Positions 25,741 to 37,642 of a DNA stretch of 64,000 nt are shown here, one piece after another. The stretch spans positions 2,187,478 to 2,251,477 of the forward strand of contig JAQFVV010006231.1 in the NCBI GenBank assembly GCA_028023455.1. The letters run 5' to 3'. This DNA is from Epiperipatus broadwayi. Lineage: Eukaryota; Onychophora; Udeonychophora; Euonychophora; Peripatidae. A program made the translations under genes and the position numbers. The notes under the pieces were generated by a model that did no database searches, had not been told where the DNA came from, and saw nothing but the letters and a program-made list of their open reading frames with translations. Each line of letters begins with the position of its first letter. Position 1 is the stretch's first letter.

Positions 25741-26270
25741 TTATTAAACTATTACCATTTATTTCTGTTTTTCATTCCAATTATCTAAAATCCCTTTATG
25801 TTCTCCACTATTTAATTCCTAAGTTTTCTGTTGTTTTTAATCTATTCTAAAATGAACACATTACTTACTTTTCTTTTATTACTGTATATCCGATAATTTT
25901 ATTATTTGTTCTTTATCTTTACCAAAATTTCTATAATCTACTCGTATGTTTTCATTAATTTCTGCTCCACAATCTCACAAATCGCATTTTTTTTTTTTTT
26001 ACTTCCCAATATTTTTTTTTTACATTCCCAGGCTTTTTTCTCTAATCTTAATTAATAATTTTATTATTTTACTGCGATTATAAGTATCTTCAACTTCAAT
26101 ATTGATCTTGTTTTGATACATTATTAATATTTTTTATCACAAATTTTTAATTTCCCTAACATTCCAACATTTTATTACTAAATACAATCCATTACAAAAT
26201 ATTTTATTTGCTATTCCAAACCCTTACACATTGTGTGTATATTGTTTTGGGAATACTTATTGCAATTTTT
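25741..26270. other. AT-rich, T/C-biased sequence, nothing recognised
   Basis: The plus strand is noticeably poor in G here. No frame, RNA or repeat partner was found. Confidence 0.45.
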
Positions 26271-27192
26271 GTAAAAGATAAATAATCACCAATATCCGTA
26301 TTTCATGCTAAACCAGCAATCATCAATTGGTCTAGATTACTATCCTCACACATATATACAATCAATGCTCAGCTTTATTTTAAGATAGCCAATCTTCATA
26401 CTTTAATGGACAGGCTTCAAACTATTCCAACTCACAACTCTTCAGCCTTCCATTTCGTTGAAAATCTGATGATGGAATATTCAAAGCCCTTGTTAGTGCC
26501 AAGGTTGTCATCCTACTCATGTTGACATATTAGTCATTCTGACCCCTCATGTACAGGAGAATAATCCATTTATACATACATATGTGAGATATGGGCAGAC
26601 CTTTTACACACTATTTCTATAAATTAATACATTGTACAGGCTTAAGCCTGACCAACTGTTGATTGCTGGTTTAACATGAAATACATATATTGGTGATTAT
26701 TTATCTTTTCAACATGTGTGTGATCAGGTGGGTCAGCAATATGAAATGGCATTGAGAGTAGTGGGTTGTGTGAAGTCTGAGTTCGAATTCTGCATATATT
26801 ACATATATAAATGCAGGTTTAAGCCTGTACAATGTATAAATTTATGTAAATAGTGTGTAAAAGGTCTGCCCATCCCTTGCATATGTATGTATAAATGGAT
26901 TATTCTCCTGTACATGAGGGGTCAGAATGACTAATATGTCAACATGGGTAGGATGACAACCTTGGCACTAACAATGGCTTTGAACGTTCCATCATCAGAT
27001 TTTCAATAAAATGGAAGGCTGAAGAGTTGTGAGTTGGAATAGTTTGAAGCCTGTCCATTAAAGTATGAAGATTGGCTATCTTAATATAAAGCTGAGCACT
27101 GATTGTACATATGTGTGAGGATAGTAATCTAGACCAACTGATGATTGCTGGTTTAGCATGGAATACGTATATTGTGATTATTTATCTTTTCA
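26271..27192. repeat. Foldback palindrome with ~380-bp arms
   Basis: The left arm (26271-26650) and right arm (26813-27192) are inverted copies with few differences. Shared phrases include CTGACCCCTCATGTACAGGA, CAGCCTTCCATTT and CTCACAACTCTTCAGC. They enclose a ~162-bp loop carrying a tRNA-like unit. A third diverged copy of the arm, in left-arm orientation, lies at 52030-52240. There is no coding capacity. This may be a foldback element or two head-to-head copies of one repeat. Confidence 0.75.
26657..26840 (+). repeat. tRNA-like repeat unit 1
   Basis: A unit starting TTGATTGCTGGTTTAACATG and ending around CCTGTACAATGTAT is repeated at 27139-27325. It contains GTTCGAATTC (B-box-like; the second copy reads GTTCGAATCCC), preceded by GATCAGGTGGGTCAGCAATA, which could be an A-box region. 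This suggests a SINE head distinct from the tRNA-Gly family. It overlaps both the loop and the inner edge of the palindrome. Confidence 0.5.
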
Positions 27193-27325
27193 ACATGTGT
27201 GTGATCAGGTGGGTCAGCAATATGATATGGCATTGAGAGTAGTGGGTTGTGTGAAATTCTGAGTTCGAATCCCGCATATATTACATATATAAATGCAGGT
27301 TTAAGCCTGTACAATGTATTAATTT
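27139..27325 (+). repeat. tRNA-like repeat unit 2
   Basis: Direct copy of 26657-26840, with a better B box (GAGTTCGAATCCCGC). The pairing of a direct repeat with an inverted repeat indicates at least two rearrangements or insertions at this site. The 83-codon minus-strand frame at 27153-27404 is a shadow of this repeat. Confidence 0.5.
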
Positions 27326-27507
27326 TTGTAAAAGTATATGAAAAGGTATTTACCATCTCATATCTTTGGCAAACTTCAATGTTTCCCTTAATTAATTTGT
27401 TCATTGTTTTTTTTTAATTAATTCAATTAAAAAACATTTTTGTAATCTGTAACCATCAATAAATATTAATATTTAAAATAGTTTAATTTGCTCTTGATAT
27501 TCTCATA

Positions 27508-27620
27508 TCAGATAATGACTTGAAAAAATAAAGTTACATTCAGCCTGGATTTGAACCTCGGGTTATGGACATGACAAGTGCATGTGTTAATCCCTATGCC
27601 ACAACATCTTCTTTTAAAAG
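27508..27620 (-). repeat. tRNA-like sequence, possible SINE of another family
   Basis: On the minus strand an A-box-like TGGCATAGGGATT precedes a B box GAGGTTCAAATCC at about the right spacing. A possible anticodon arm with loop TTGTCAT would give an Asp-like GTC anticodon. The arms pair poorly. A short A-rich tail follows on the minus strand (plus-strand T run absent, so weak). A decayed SINE is the likeliest reading. Confidence 0.45.
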
Positions 27621-29376
27621 TCTTTAAAAAAAACACAAAGTAAATAATAATAAAACAGCTAGTAAGTAACATTAAATTAAATGAGAAATAATAATAATAA
27701 ATAAAATGACTTATTTTTAAAAGAAAGTCTTTTAAATATTTATCATCAAAACTAGTATTTGAATGCAAAATTGAATTTAAAGCTAATTAATGCAATGAAA
27801 CAAAAGAAAAATAGCGAACAAATAATTTTTACAAATAAAAAAAAAGAAAGAATGCATAAATTTATCACCGGCTTAGATAAATAAATAAAATAAAAGCACT
27901 GAAAATTAAAAAAAGTATAAGGTGAATTGCAATAGAAAAATTGTGATAAAGATTAGAAATAATTTTTAAATGAAAACTAAAGATAAAACATTTTTGCTAA
28001 TTATTGTGTGCAAAGATGACAGGGAGATAGGCGGAAATATAATAAGTGTTGGAAAAGACTGTGCAGTATATTGATCTTGAGTGATGATGATATTAAATTA
28101 GTTCTTTTTTTTCATTTCTTAGAACAATTAAATACTATCTACTGATAATAATTTAGTTGTAGTAAATATATAGTTCAAAATAATGTTTTTATTATGGTTT
28201 TAATTATTTGATTAATAAAAAAAAATATTATAAAGATAACTGTAGCATTTAATTAGTTTATACAGATGTTCTTCGTGACGCAGAATACTTAACCCATGAC
28301 AGTTTTCTCATTCTTTCTGAAGATATTCTAATTGTTTTCATTTCATTCGAAAAGCTATAAAAATTGATTGCTATAAAAAGTAAACTTTTTGAAATTACTT
28401 GAAAGACATAATAGCATTCCAAAGATTTGTGATTTACTCTTAATATTAAAAAAATGCTCTAAGAGACTACTGCTTTTCACTTGTCTGTTTTCTTTTAAGC
28501 ACTCAAGATTTTATTTTAGATCTCAAATGTTTTTTTAATTTATTTAAATAAATGGAAGAGTAATTTTTTCAACCCTATTTCAACAGTATTTTAGCTTACT
28601 GCAATAATTTTTAATATTAGGATTCTGAGAATAGATATTAAGACATTCTAGTTTATAATGACTAAATTTCAAAATGTTCCCCAGTACGATAAGATTTTAT
28701 TTAAAAACAAACGCATCATTATAATAATATAAAAACGTGGAGGTAAACATTAGATCGTTGTACGTCATCACTAAATTACGTTAGTACAAATTGTTTAATA
28801 TATAATTAGCACGCAATATGTATGAGATGTACAACCGTATCAACTTTAATTTTATTTAATTAGTATTCCATTCTCACCAACACATTTATTTTTAAATCAG
28901 CAATATATGGACTGCTGTTAAAATTGAGTAGGTATTGGCATACTTAAATTCAGGTTTAAAAACTATCTTTGGGACTTGATCCATTAACTATTTTTATGGC
29001 ATTTTCTTAAAAACTTTGATTTTTTTATGGAGAGTTATCCAAATTGTTGGTAGTTGAAATTGATAAGTGTGATCATCAAAATGTTAATCATTTTTTCATA
29101 TTTCTTTTCCCATCTTATTTTGGACTTTTTAAATGCAATGCCTCCCTTGTTTTTATTCATCAGCAATGAAATGATTGGTAGTTAATTTGGGTTAATCATG
29201 TTATTTTCATTTTATTATTTTGATATTTATTTTATTATTTTAAATATGGGTATGAAGATTTATTTTGCAAAATCTAAGATTAACTGATAAGAATGGAAAA
29301 GTTCACAAGTTATAATTTTTATCACTCAAAGAAAAAAAAATCTGATAGAATTTCTACCAGTAATTAATAAATATAT
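27621..29376. other. AT-rich intergenic sequence, nothing recognised
   Basis: The sequence is A-rich at its left end. No domain-bearing frames, and no repeats with partners in the window. Confidence 0.5.
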
Positions 29377-31300
29377 TGTACCGGTTGAGAAACATCCACC
29401 ACCTAAACTGCAAGTCGGATCCAAACTCAGCTGAACCAAACTGAATTCAAACCCAACTCACCAGCTCAGATCAATGGATGATCTAAATCAATGGCACAGT
29501 GCTATGCACCAAAGAACTAGCTCAATGGTTTTGAGGATTAGAAACCCCTGAACTGACACTAATATCGGATAATGAATTAACTAAAGATAATTTTAAATTG
29601 AATCATGTGTATATGTTCGGGTTGCCAACACAGACAGCAAGCCTTAACATTAAATAATATATTGAATAAAAGACTTAAAAAACCAAGCGTGTTAACAAAA
29701 TATTTTAATAATAATAGTTATGTTTTTTTTAAGTGCCATAGCATCGACCGGGATGTGAACCCATAACCCGGGCAACTGCCTGCAAGTTCAAGGCAGTCGC
29801 GCTGACCTCTCAACCACCAATGCAAGACATAATAGTAATGGTTTTGTTCAATTTTAAATGATGATTATATTTATCACCTCTAGCCTTAAACATAGTTTAT
29901 AATTATAATAAGGATAGCAGTTCCTATTCCTATTATATGCCAACAAGTATTACACAATACTATGAAATTCTATCTGTCTATGCCCCCAACAAGAAAATAA
30001 AGGCAGATAAAGGTATTCAGTGGTGACGGAAATTATGATTCTTATTTTATACAGAAGAATGTGAGATTTATTTTTACATTCGCATATCCATTCATGAAGA
30101 GCAAGATATGTATTTATGGCATAACTTTAACCTTTATTAGACAACTTACTTAATTTGAGATAACTGAAAATTTGTTCGACTTTAATTGAAATCACTTCAT
30201 CACGAATTATGAGCATAAGGGCAGGCTTTACTGGAACAGAGAGGTAACAGTGCTGATGAATTATGAGCTATAAAATGAACAAGAGAGATAATCACTGGTC
30301 GGTGGTTTAAGTAGTATGGAGGCTTGTATTTAACAAGTCTTACTGCCCTTTAACGAGACATGGAACACTGGGAAAGCCAGACCGAGTTATAACTATGAAC
30401 CTTTGGTGTTCTGAATATAATATAAGCAGGGTAGGAAGTGCTTTCTTCCTCTATAATTTAAAATAACAGTAATATTACCATTGACAAGCCTATGGAGTAG
30501 AAAATTGCCCTACATCAGCAACGTTCGAAGATGATGACTTGATAGTCACCGTTTGAATAATAAAACCCAATTTATTATAGAATTCTCTATGTGATGACTT
30601 GATCAAATTAATTAACGTCAAATGAGCTTTTAACTAAAATTATTTTAAAGCATCTATAAAATTATATTAGTTATGCCCCCCAACATCATGCCCTTCCAGA
30701 ACATTAATAGATAGTAAAAACAATTAGATTAGAATGTAATCATTTGATTCCTTTATCAACCCCTTTGTAAAAATATTTTAACATTATATATGAATAAATA
30801 AATATTGGTAAACAGGAGAAAATAGCTGGGGCATAGATTAGAAATGGAGCTAATAATTTATTATAAGCCAATTATAAAAATAACAAACATTTAATAATTT
30901 TTTTCGACTCGATGATTGATAGAACTGTATAAATCTTAGTTCTAATGGGTGAGAATTACTATCAGAATTAATATTATATTATTTGCACAAAGTAAATGGA
31001 ACAAAGGAATTCATCGAGTCGAAGGATTGTTGGCATATAATTAAAAATAAATGACATTAATAAATCACACAAAATATATATATAATATAGTAAACGAACC
31101 GCCATTGTAAGAAAGGAAATTAAATCTAAGTACTAGAGATCGAGATAATTACTATATAATTTACAATAGCATAAATAAAACGGTTTTATAAAGATTACTA
31201 CATTAAAGAATGAAAAGAGCTCTCAAAGGGAGTGTAAAGTAAAGTTCGGAAATGGGCAAGAAAGTTACGGTTCATTATGGAAATATATTACCATTTTTTC
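29377..31300 (-). repeat. Long direct repeat, left copy (putative LTR)
   Basis: Starts TGTACCGGTTGAG and ends ATATTACCATTTTTTC on the plus strand. It contains SINE copy D. It matches 33027-34921 along its length with scattered substitutions and small indels. On the minus strand it would start TGGTAATA and end GGTACA, consistent with TG...CA termini. Confidence 0.75.
29711..29846 (-). mobile_element. tRNA-derived SINE copy D, inside the left repeat
   Basis: On the minus strand the body runs from GTCTTGCATTGGTGG through GGGTTCACATCCCGG to GATGCTATGGCAC and an A run (29723-29828). The right duplication ATAATAGTAATGG is at 29829-29841. The left duplication at 29711-29722 reads ATAATAGTTATG, with one substitution. 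The tRNA-like middle carries an extra segment (ACTTGCAGGCAG-like) not found in copy A, defining a second subfamily shared with copies E and F. Confidence 0.82.
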
Positions 31301-33000
31301 TGTGCCTCATTTTTTCTCAAGCCTTACAATCCTTTCCATCATCATCAGCATTAACTTCCTGTCTTCTCTCATTTCTCTGAGGATCATATGCAAAGTCTCT
31401 CGATCATCATGATCGTCTTTAGCTGTCTTCCTGCTTTGATGGTTGCTGTCTTCCTGCTTTGATGGTTGCATTCTTTCCTATTGATCCGATTTTTAAAAGT
31501 GATCTCTCGTTCACTGGAGGTGGTTGAACGCACATCACTATCATCAGTAAATTCTTTATCTAATTGCTCTCCTTCCCTTTTTGAAAATTAATAAACAATA
31601 TAAATCACAAAATTATGGCACTCTTTCTCTGTATACTTAAATAATGACCTTTTTTCTCTATTACATTTAGTTAGGTTTCTGACTACTGGTCCCATTGTTC
31701 CTATCTTTGTTAGCTGCTGCATATTATTTCCCCAATCTATCTAATCTGCCTTTTTTAGTTTAGTTTTAGTTCACCTATGTTTTCTTGGTTAGCTCTTTCT
31801 ATTAATTCTTTGAATGAGACATGTATTTTATTTAAAAACTATTAAATATAAGAAAAACAAATATTACTCACTTTCCCTCTGTTCAACTGTTCTCCCATGT
31901 CTGAAAAAAAAACTATACAAATGATTAATGATATACAAATATTAATATATATATTAGCAGGTAGTACAAGTAATTCTCTGTATTGGACACATTTGGTTTT
32001 TATTATTTAGACAACTGACCCACTACTGTGGTGACAATCAAATTTGCTGACAAATTTATTTATATGGGCACCAGTCAGCAAAATGAGATCAATAGGGCAT
32101 GTGAAATAACCCACTGACCCCCAAAACACATATGACTGACTTAATTTTTGATAAAACAATTCGATTGATGAATGTTTATTATTTATTAACAACTGACGTG
32201 TTCCTGACCTGAGTTTAAATATAGGAGTTCAACTATTTTATTTTCACTAAGCATGAGGCTTTCACACAAAAAAATGTCAAAATTAATATTACACAAGAAC
32301 TTTTATTTGTTGATATCATTTTTAATCTTGCTAGCATGAAAGCATGTGAACCATTTAAGCATTTTGCCAATTGCATCTGTCTGCTTGGTGTACACGAAGG
32401 GTCTTCACCTGCTTTGAGGTTACTAAGAATATGGAGTGAACATTTAATATATGTGCTAGCAAGCAATATTTTGAAATTGAAACTTTTAACATGATATCGT
32501 ATTGGATATTTTTAATATATACTGAGATGAACACTAGTTAATTTTGACACAGACAAAATATTTCATTTATTTTACCCCTTGATTTGATCTACTCTTACTA
32601 CTTTTCTAATGATAATTTTCTTACTGTCACGAACTCATATAAACAAACGTATAATATATATACTGATATAGTACACATATAATTGATTTATACATATATT
32701 CTATCTTATTACTTTTCTTTGAATAATTATTTTAACTAACGAATCTTTTACTGACGAACATTTAAAAAATAATCTTGAAAACATTTAATTACAAGAAACA
32801 AAATTACAAAATGACATTTTAATTTATTAAATCATTTCAGTTATGCGTTATAAATCGCATAACTTTTCTCTTAAATATATACAACACTCTTTAAAATATC
32901 ACTCTCTACAGAAACATTTAATTTATCGAGGTCTCAATGATTAACTAAAATCATAATTACTATCTACAGGGTGTGGGGGGTTTATTAATCGATGCCCCAA
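31301..33000 (-). other. Interior of the putative LTR element
   Basis: No RT, integrase or protease motif was seen in any frame. At 31424-31469 a 23-bp unit starting TGTCTTCCTGCTTTG occurs twice in tandem. Short minus-strand frames at 32007-32192 and 32233-32466 match nothing I recognise. The section nearest the right repeat carries GGGTGTGGGGGG at about 32969-32980. Confidence 0.5.
31307..31471 (-). CDS. Small gag-like frame, 54 codons
   Basis: A minus-strand ATG at 31471-31469 opens a frame ending in TGA at 31309-31307. The product is highly charged, starts MQPSKQEDSNHQ, and has a helix-forming end, LREMREDRKLMLMMMERI. This resembles the charged, coiled-coil-like start of the gag frame at 63.5 kb (LKQMRVEQEQFMKECMDRQE) in style, not clearly in sequence. 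The 23-bp tandem repeat lies inside it and, not being a multiple of three, is read in two frames. The frame stops just before the putative polypurine tract, so it is probably a truncated gag. It is too short to assign with confidence. Confidence 0.35.
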   Translation of the reverse strand: MQPSKQEDSNHQSRKTAKDDHDDRETLHMILREMREDRKLMLMMMERIVRLEKK

Positions 33001-33026
33001 TGATTGGGCAGCCAAAAACATAATCA

Positions 33027-34921
33027 TGTATCGGTCGAGAAACGTCCACCACCTAAACTGCAAGTCAGATCCAAACTCAGCTGAACCAAACTGAATTCAA
33101 ACCCAACTCACCAGCTCAGATCAATGGATGATCTAAATCAACGGCACAGTCCTATGCGCCAAAGAACTAGCTCAACAGTTGGTGAGGATTAGAGATTTCC
33201 GAACTGACACTAATATTGAATAATGAATTAACTAAAGATAATATTTTAAATCGAATCATATGTATATGTTCGGGTTGCCAACACAGACAGCGAGCCTTAA
33301 CATTAAATAATTATTGAATAAAAGACTTCAAGAAACCAAGTGTGTTAATAAAATATTTTAATAATAATAGTAATGGTTTTTTTTTAAGTGTCATAGCATC
33401 GGCCGGGACATGAACCCACAACCCAGGCAACTGCCTGCAAGTGCAAGGCAGTCACACTGACCTCTCGACCACCAATGGTTTTGTTCAATTTTAAATGATG
33501 ATTATATTGATCACCCTAGCCTTAAACAGAGTTTATAATTATAATAAGGATAGCAGTTCCTATTATATGCCAACGAGTATTACGCAATATTATGAAATTC
33601 TATCTGTCTATGCCCCCAACAAGAAAATAAAGGCAGATAAAGGTATTCAGTGGTGACGGAAATTATGATTCTTATTTTATACAGAAGAATGTGAGATTTA
33701 TTTTTACATTCGCATATCCATTCATGAAGAGCAAGATACGTATTTATGGCATAACTTTAACCTTTATTAGAAAACTTACTTAATTTGAGATAACTGAGAA
33801 TTTGTTCAACTTTAATTGAAATCACTTCATCATGAATTACGAGCATAAGGGCAGGCTTTACTGGAACAGAGAGGTAACAGTGCTGATGAATTATGAGCTA
33901 CAAAATGAACAAGAAAGATAATCACTGGTCAGTGGTTTAAGTAGTATAGCAGCTTGTATTTAACAAGTCTTACTGCCCTTTAATGAGACGTGGATAAGCC
34001 AGGCCGAGTTATAACTACGAACCTTTGGTGTTCTGAATATAATATAAGTGGGGGAGGAAGTGCTTTATTCCTCTATAATTTAAAATAACAGTAATATTAC
34101 TACTGACAAGCCTACTGAGTGGAAAATTGCCCTACATCAGCAACATTTGATGATGATGACTTGATAGTCACCTTTTGAATAATAAAACCCAATTTATTAT
34201 AGAATTTTCTACATGATGACTTGATCAAATTAATTAAAGTCAAATGAGCTTTTAACTAAAATTATTTTAAAGTATTTATAAAATTATATTAGTTATGCCC
34301 CAAACATCATGCCCTTCCAGAACATTAATAGATAGTAAAAACAATTTAGATTAAAATGTAATCATTTGATTCCTTTTATCAACCCCTTTGCAAATATATT
34401 CTAACGTTATATACAAATAAATAAATATTGGTGAACAGGAGAAAATAGGTGGGGCATAGATTAGAAATGGAGCTAATAATTTATTATTAGCCAATTATAA
34501 AAATAACAAACATTTAATAATTTCTTTTGACTCGATGATTGATAGAACTGTATAAATCTAGTTCTAATGGGTGAGAATTACTATCAGAATTAATATTATA
34601 TTATTTGCACAAAGCAAATGGAACAAAGGAGCTCATCAAGTCAAAGGATTGTTGGCATATAATTAAAAATAAACAACATTAATAAATCACACAAAATATA
34701 TATATAATATAGTAAATGAACCACCATCGTAAGAAAGGAAATTAAATCTAAGGACTAGAGATTGAGATAATTATTATATAATTTACAATAGCATAAATAA
34801 AAAGGTTTTAGAAAGATTATTACATTAAAGAATGAAAAGAGCTCTTAAAGGGAGTATAAAGTAAAGTTTGGAAATGGGCCAGAAAGTTATGGTTCATTAT
34901 GGAAATATATTACCATTTTTT
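33027..34921 (-). repeat. Long direct repeat, right copy (putative LTR)
   Basis: Starts TGTATCGGTCGAG and ends ATATTACCATTTTTTC, matching 29377-31300. If the true terminus is the TG at 33001 (TGATTGGGCAGCC), the left repeat lacks 26 bp and was truncated, which would also explain the missing target duplication. Confidence 0.75.
33364..33480 (-). mobile_element. tRNA-derived SINE copy E, inside the right repeat
   Basis: Same insertion as copy D. The left duplication ATAATAGTAATGG is intact at 33364-33376. The SINE 5' end and the right duplication are missing: the body runs straight from ACCACCAATG into GTTTTG. The loss is 18 bp between two AATG repeats visible in copy D, so it looks like a microhomology deletion after the two repeats separated. 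Confidence 0.82.
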
Positions 34922-35270
34922 CCGGGGCTGGTTCCTTAGTTTACATGTCCACATTGATGGAAATGTAGGCACACATTTGGTATTACTTGAACAGCATTTT
35001 GTTTGATTTTGGCATGATTTTGGCAGCATGATTGGTTCGAAAAGGGTTTAGCAACTTCATTGAAGATTTTCAGGGAACTCCAGGCACAGTAGCCAGATTC
35101 CTGACATTTTAGCCGCTCACCATGATAGAAACACTATTTGAATTTCATGATTTTAAAACACACACAATTTAATGGCACTTCTCTACAACAAAGATGGCTT
35201 CTCCAAACTTTTCCGGGCTATTTATACTGTCCTCGGATGCCTTCAGGCTAGCGCTTCTTTCATTATCAAT
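34922..35270. other. Less AT-rich unclassified block with a TATA-like site
   Basis: Begins CCGGGGCTGG directly after the long repeat and is richer in G+C than its surroundings. GGGCTATTTATACTG near 35217 resembles a core promoter. No frame or repeat partner was found. It may be part of an older element into which the LTR element inserted. Confidence 0.4.
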
Positions 35271-36844
35271 GTTACAAAATTTACTAGTTGTTTTTAGATA
35301 CATTCCTTCGATAAGGCTTTCAAACTCATTAACTTGAATTCATTTTTTAATTGGAAAATGAATTTTTAAAATCAGAAAAATGATTTTAATTAGGAAATCC
35401 TTACATTTTAAATACTTATCTTTTTTTCTAATTAATAAAACTTTTACCCATTGTTTTGGAAAGGAAAAATCTGAAAGCTTATCGAAAGAATGTAGCTTTT
35501 AATCACTAAAATTTTAACAAATTATTTAAAAGTGAAATCAAAACATTCCCAACACAATGAAACTTTCAAACAATTATATATATTTAAATATTTATAAATA
35601 TATATGCCCAATCCACACAGTTGTAATATATATAAATTCATGAATAATTTTATCATGAATTTATTAATAGCATCGATTAATTTAAACCTTAAACTAATTA
35701 ATTTTAATACACATTTATAAAATAGTTTTTCTTTAAGAAAACTGACATGGATTGACCATATAAAGCCCCATTGCATCAGAAATTTAAGGTTAGTACTAGG
35801 GTTTGAAGTGGACTTATGGCTAGATGTCATGAAGCTAGGATCAAACTCAGATCTGACTGCTTCAATATCAATATATAAGATTTGAAAGTAGTTTATAAAT
35901 AGTTATTTTCTTCCTAAATTGTGTTTTGTCTCTGTATCTCAAGTATCAATGGCATTAACTTTATCAGTATATGAATTTTATTTTATATTTTTGATTTACT
36001 TAGATTCACTGTTGATGATAAAAAGATTTTCTAAGATGCTCAGAAAAATCTGCCTATAAAAAATAATTATTTTCAATGGAGAATAACATAGCCTTGTTTG
36101 ACACTGACTTAATAATTTTTATGGCAATGGAACAAAGAATGATTAAAAACATAAAACAATAGTTAAAAAGATAAAACCAGATGCATCTAAAGTAAAATAC
36201 TATTTATATAACAATTGACACATATTGGATTGAAAAAACCTGAGACTATTGGGCAGAGAAAAAAAGATAAAAATGAGAAAAGTTAAAGAAACTGCTCATA
36301 TGACAACGATAAATGATACTATAATGCAATCTAATGCTTGAAAACCACTTTTTAACTTTACCTTTCTCAAAATATGAAGAAGCCCTTCATTGATAAGTAT
36401 ATAAAATTTGTATTGACTGTTGCCTTCGACAGAATAGTACTTCATTAAAGGTATGAGTTCAATACCCATGCCACTTATCCCAGGTCAAAACGGAAAAATA
36501 TATAGAAAAGAATAATAGCAATTTAAAATGTTCTGTTTCATAATAGTTTATATATAATAGTTTATGTTTCATAATAGTTTATGTTTATAACTTTAATGTA
36601 TTTATAAAAATATAAATAAAATTTGAGTTTTTCTAAAAACATTTAACCATTGAATTAGATATCTACAAGAAAAATATCATATCAAAAATCTTCAAACAAT
36701 CATACAATATAACCAGTTATGTAATTAATGTGTTACAGTTATACTTTAAATTATAAATGAAAGTATTGAGAAATGAAAAAGATTTTTGCTATCTTGTAGA
36801 ATAAGATTTTTCACCAAATAATAGATATTGTTTGCTAACAAGAT
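35271..36844. other. AT-rich intergenic sequence, nothing recognised
   Basis: The minus-strand frame at 35522-35830 (102 codons) has no recognisable domain or signal and looks like chance. A B-box-like GAGTTCAATACCC near 36450 has no matching A box. Confidence 0.5.
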
Positions 36845-36932
36845 CCCCCCCTTCTCTCTCTCTCACAGATCCCTTCTCTTTATATATATATATATCTGTC
36901 TCTCTCTTTCTCTCTCTCTCTCTCTGTTTTTC
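36845..36932. repeat. Compound microsatellite (CT)n-(TA)n-(TC)n
   Basis: Imperfect CT/TC runs surround a short TATATATATATATA stretch. Confidence 0.85.
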
Positions 36933-37130
36933 ACTCATTTCTTTTTTTTTTAGTTGTAGTTTTACTGTCTTTTTATACTACCTGCAGTAGTGGAATTATG
37001 TATTTGCCCAATCACAATTTTATTATTTTCTTTTTTTCATATGGAATTATATAAAATATGAAAAAAACCGTAGCATTGAAAATATATTGATAGTAACAAG
37101 CTTAAAAACTAGAAATCTTTGTTATTTTCA

Positions 37131-37642
37131 TGGAATACTAATTAATAATTAGATGTAAAATGTAAATTATAAAGAACTTGCATTCTTTAATTCATATTGC
37201 CCTACTATTGGATGTATACCAAGATACACAATGGACTGTAAATAAAATATTTGTTGAATTAAGTGGAACCCTGAATTTGATGCTATCAGTGATCTTCATT
37301 ATTATCTCTGTTGTTGTTGTATATTGCACTCCTCTCTGTGAATTAATTAAATAACTAAATATGTAAATTATTAAAGAACTTGCATTCTTTAATTCATATT
37401 GCCCTATTATTGGATGTATACCAAGATATGCAATGGACTGTAAATAAAATATTTGTTGAATTAAGTGAAACTCTGACTTAAATGCTATCAGTTGTCTTCA
37501 TTATCATCTCTGTTGTCTTAATATATCACACTCCTCTCTGTGAATTAACTAAATGATTAAAGATGTAAACTGTTAAAGAACTATTGAAAGAAGGACTTTA
37601 TTATAGTCTCAGCAGATTACATTTTTTAAGTATGAAAACTAA
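37131..37642 (+). repeat. Dimeric 202-bp repeat (inverted partner at 58.3 kb)
   Basis: Two tandem units start with AAAGAACTTGCATTCTTTAA at 37171 and 37373, and a third truncated unit starts at 37575, giving a period of 202 bp. The whole array, including its flanks (TGGAATACT on the left, ACATTTTTTAAGTAT on the right), reappears reversed at 58261-58755. Units within an array differ slightly from each other. No coding frame. It may be a satellite-like or internally repeated non-autonomous element. Confidence 0.8.

Larger units (their letters stand above)
29377..34921 (-). mobile_element. Probable non-autonomous LTR retrotransposon
   Basis: Two directly repeated ~1.9-kb sequences (29377-31300 and 33027-34921) flank about 1.7 kb that lacks reverse transcriptase, integrase or a full gag. 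Sampled 60-bp blocks of the repeats differ at 0-1 positions. On the minus strand the interior starts at about 33000 with TTGGGGCATCG, which could be a primer-binding site. Before the downstream repeat it ends in an A/G-rich tract (31294-31330 read on the minus strand), like a polypurine tract, and it contains a short gag-like frame. No 4-6-bp target duplication is visible at the outer ends. A plain segmental duplication is the alternative. Confidence 0.6.

Noticed and set aside
35522-35830. 102-codon minus-strand frame as a gene
   Set aside because: No recognisable domain, and it is rich in F, L, K and I as expected of AT-rich DNA.
37171-37590. CRISPR-like array
   Set aside because: The unit is 202 bp, with two contiguous copies and no spacers, and the context is eukaryotic transposon DNA.
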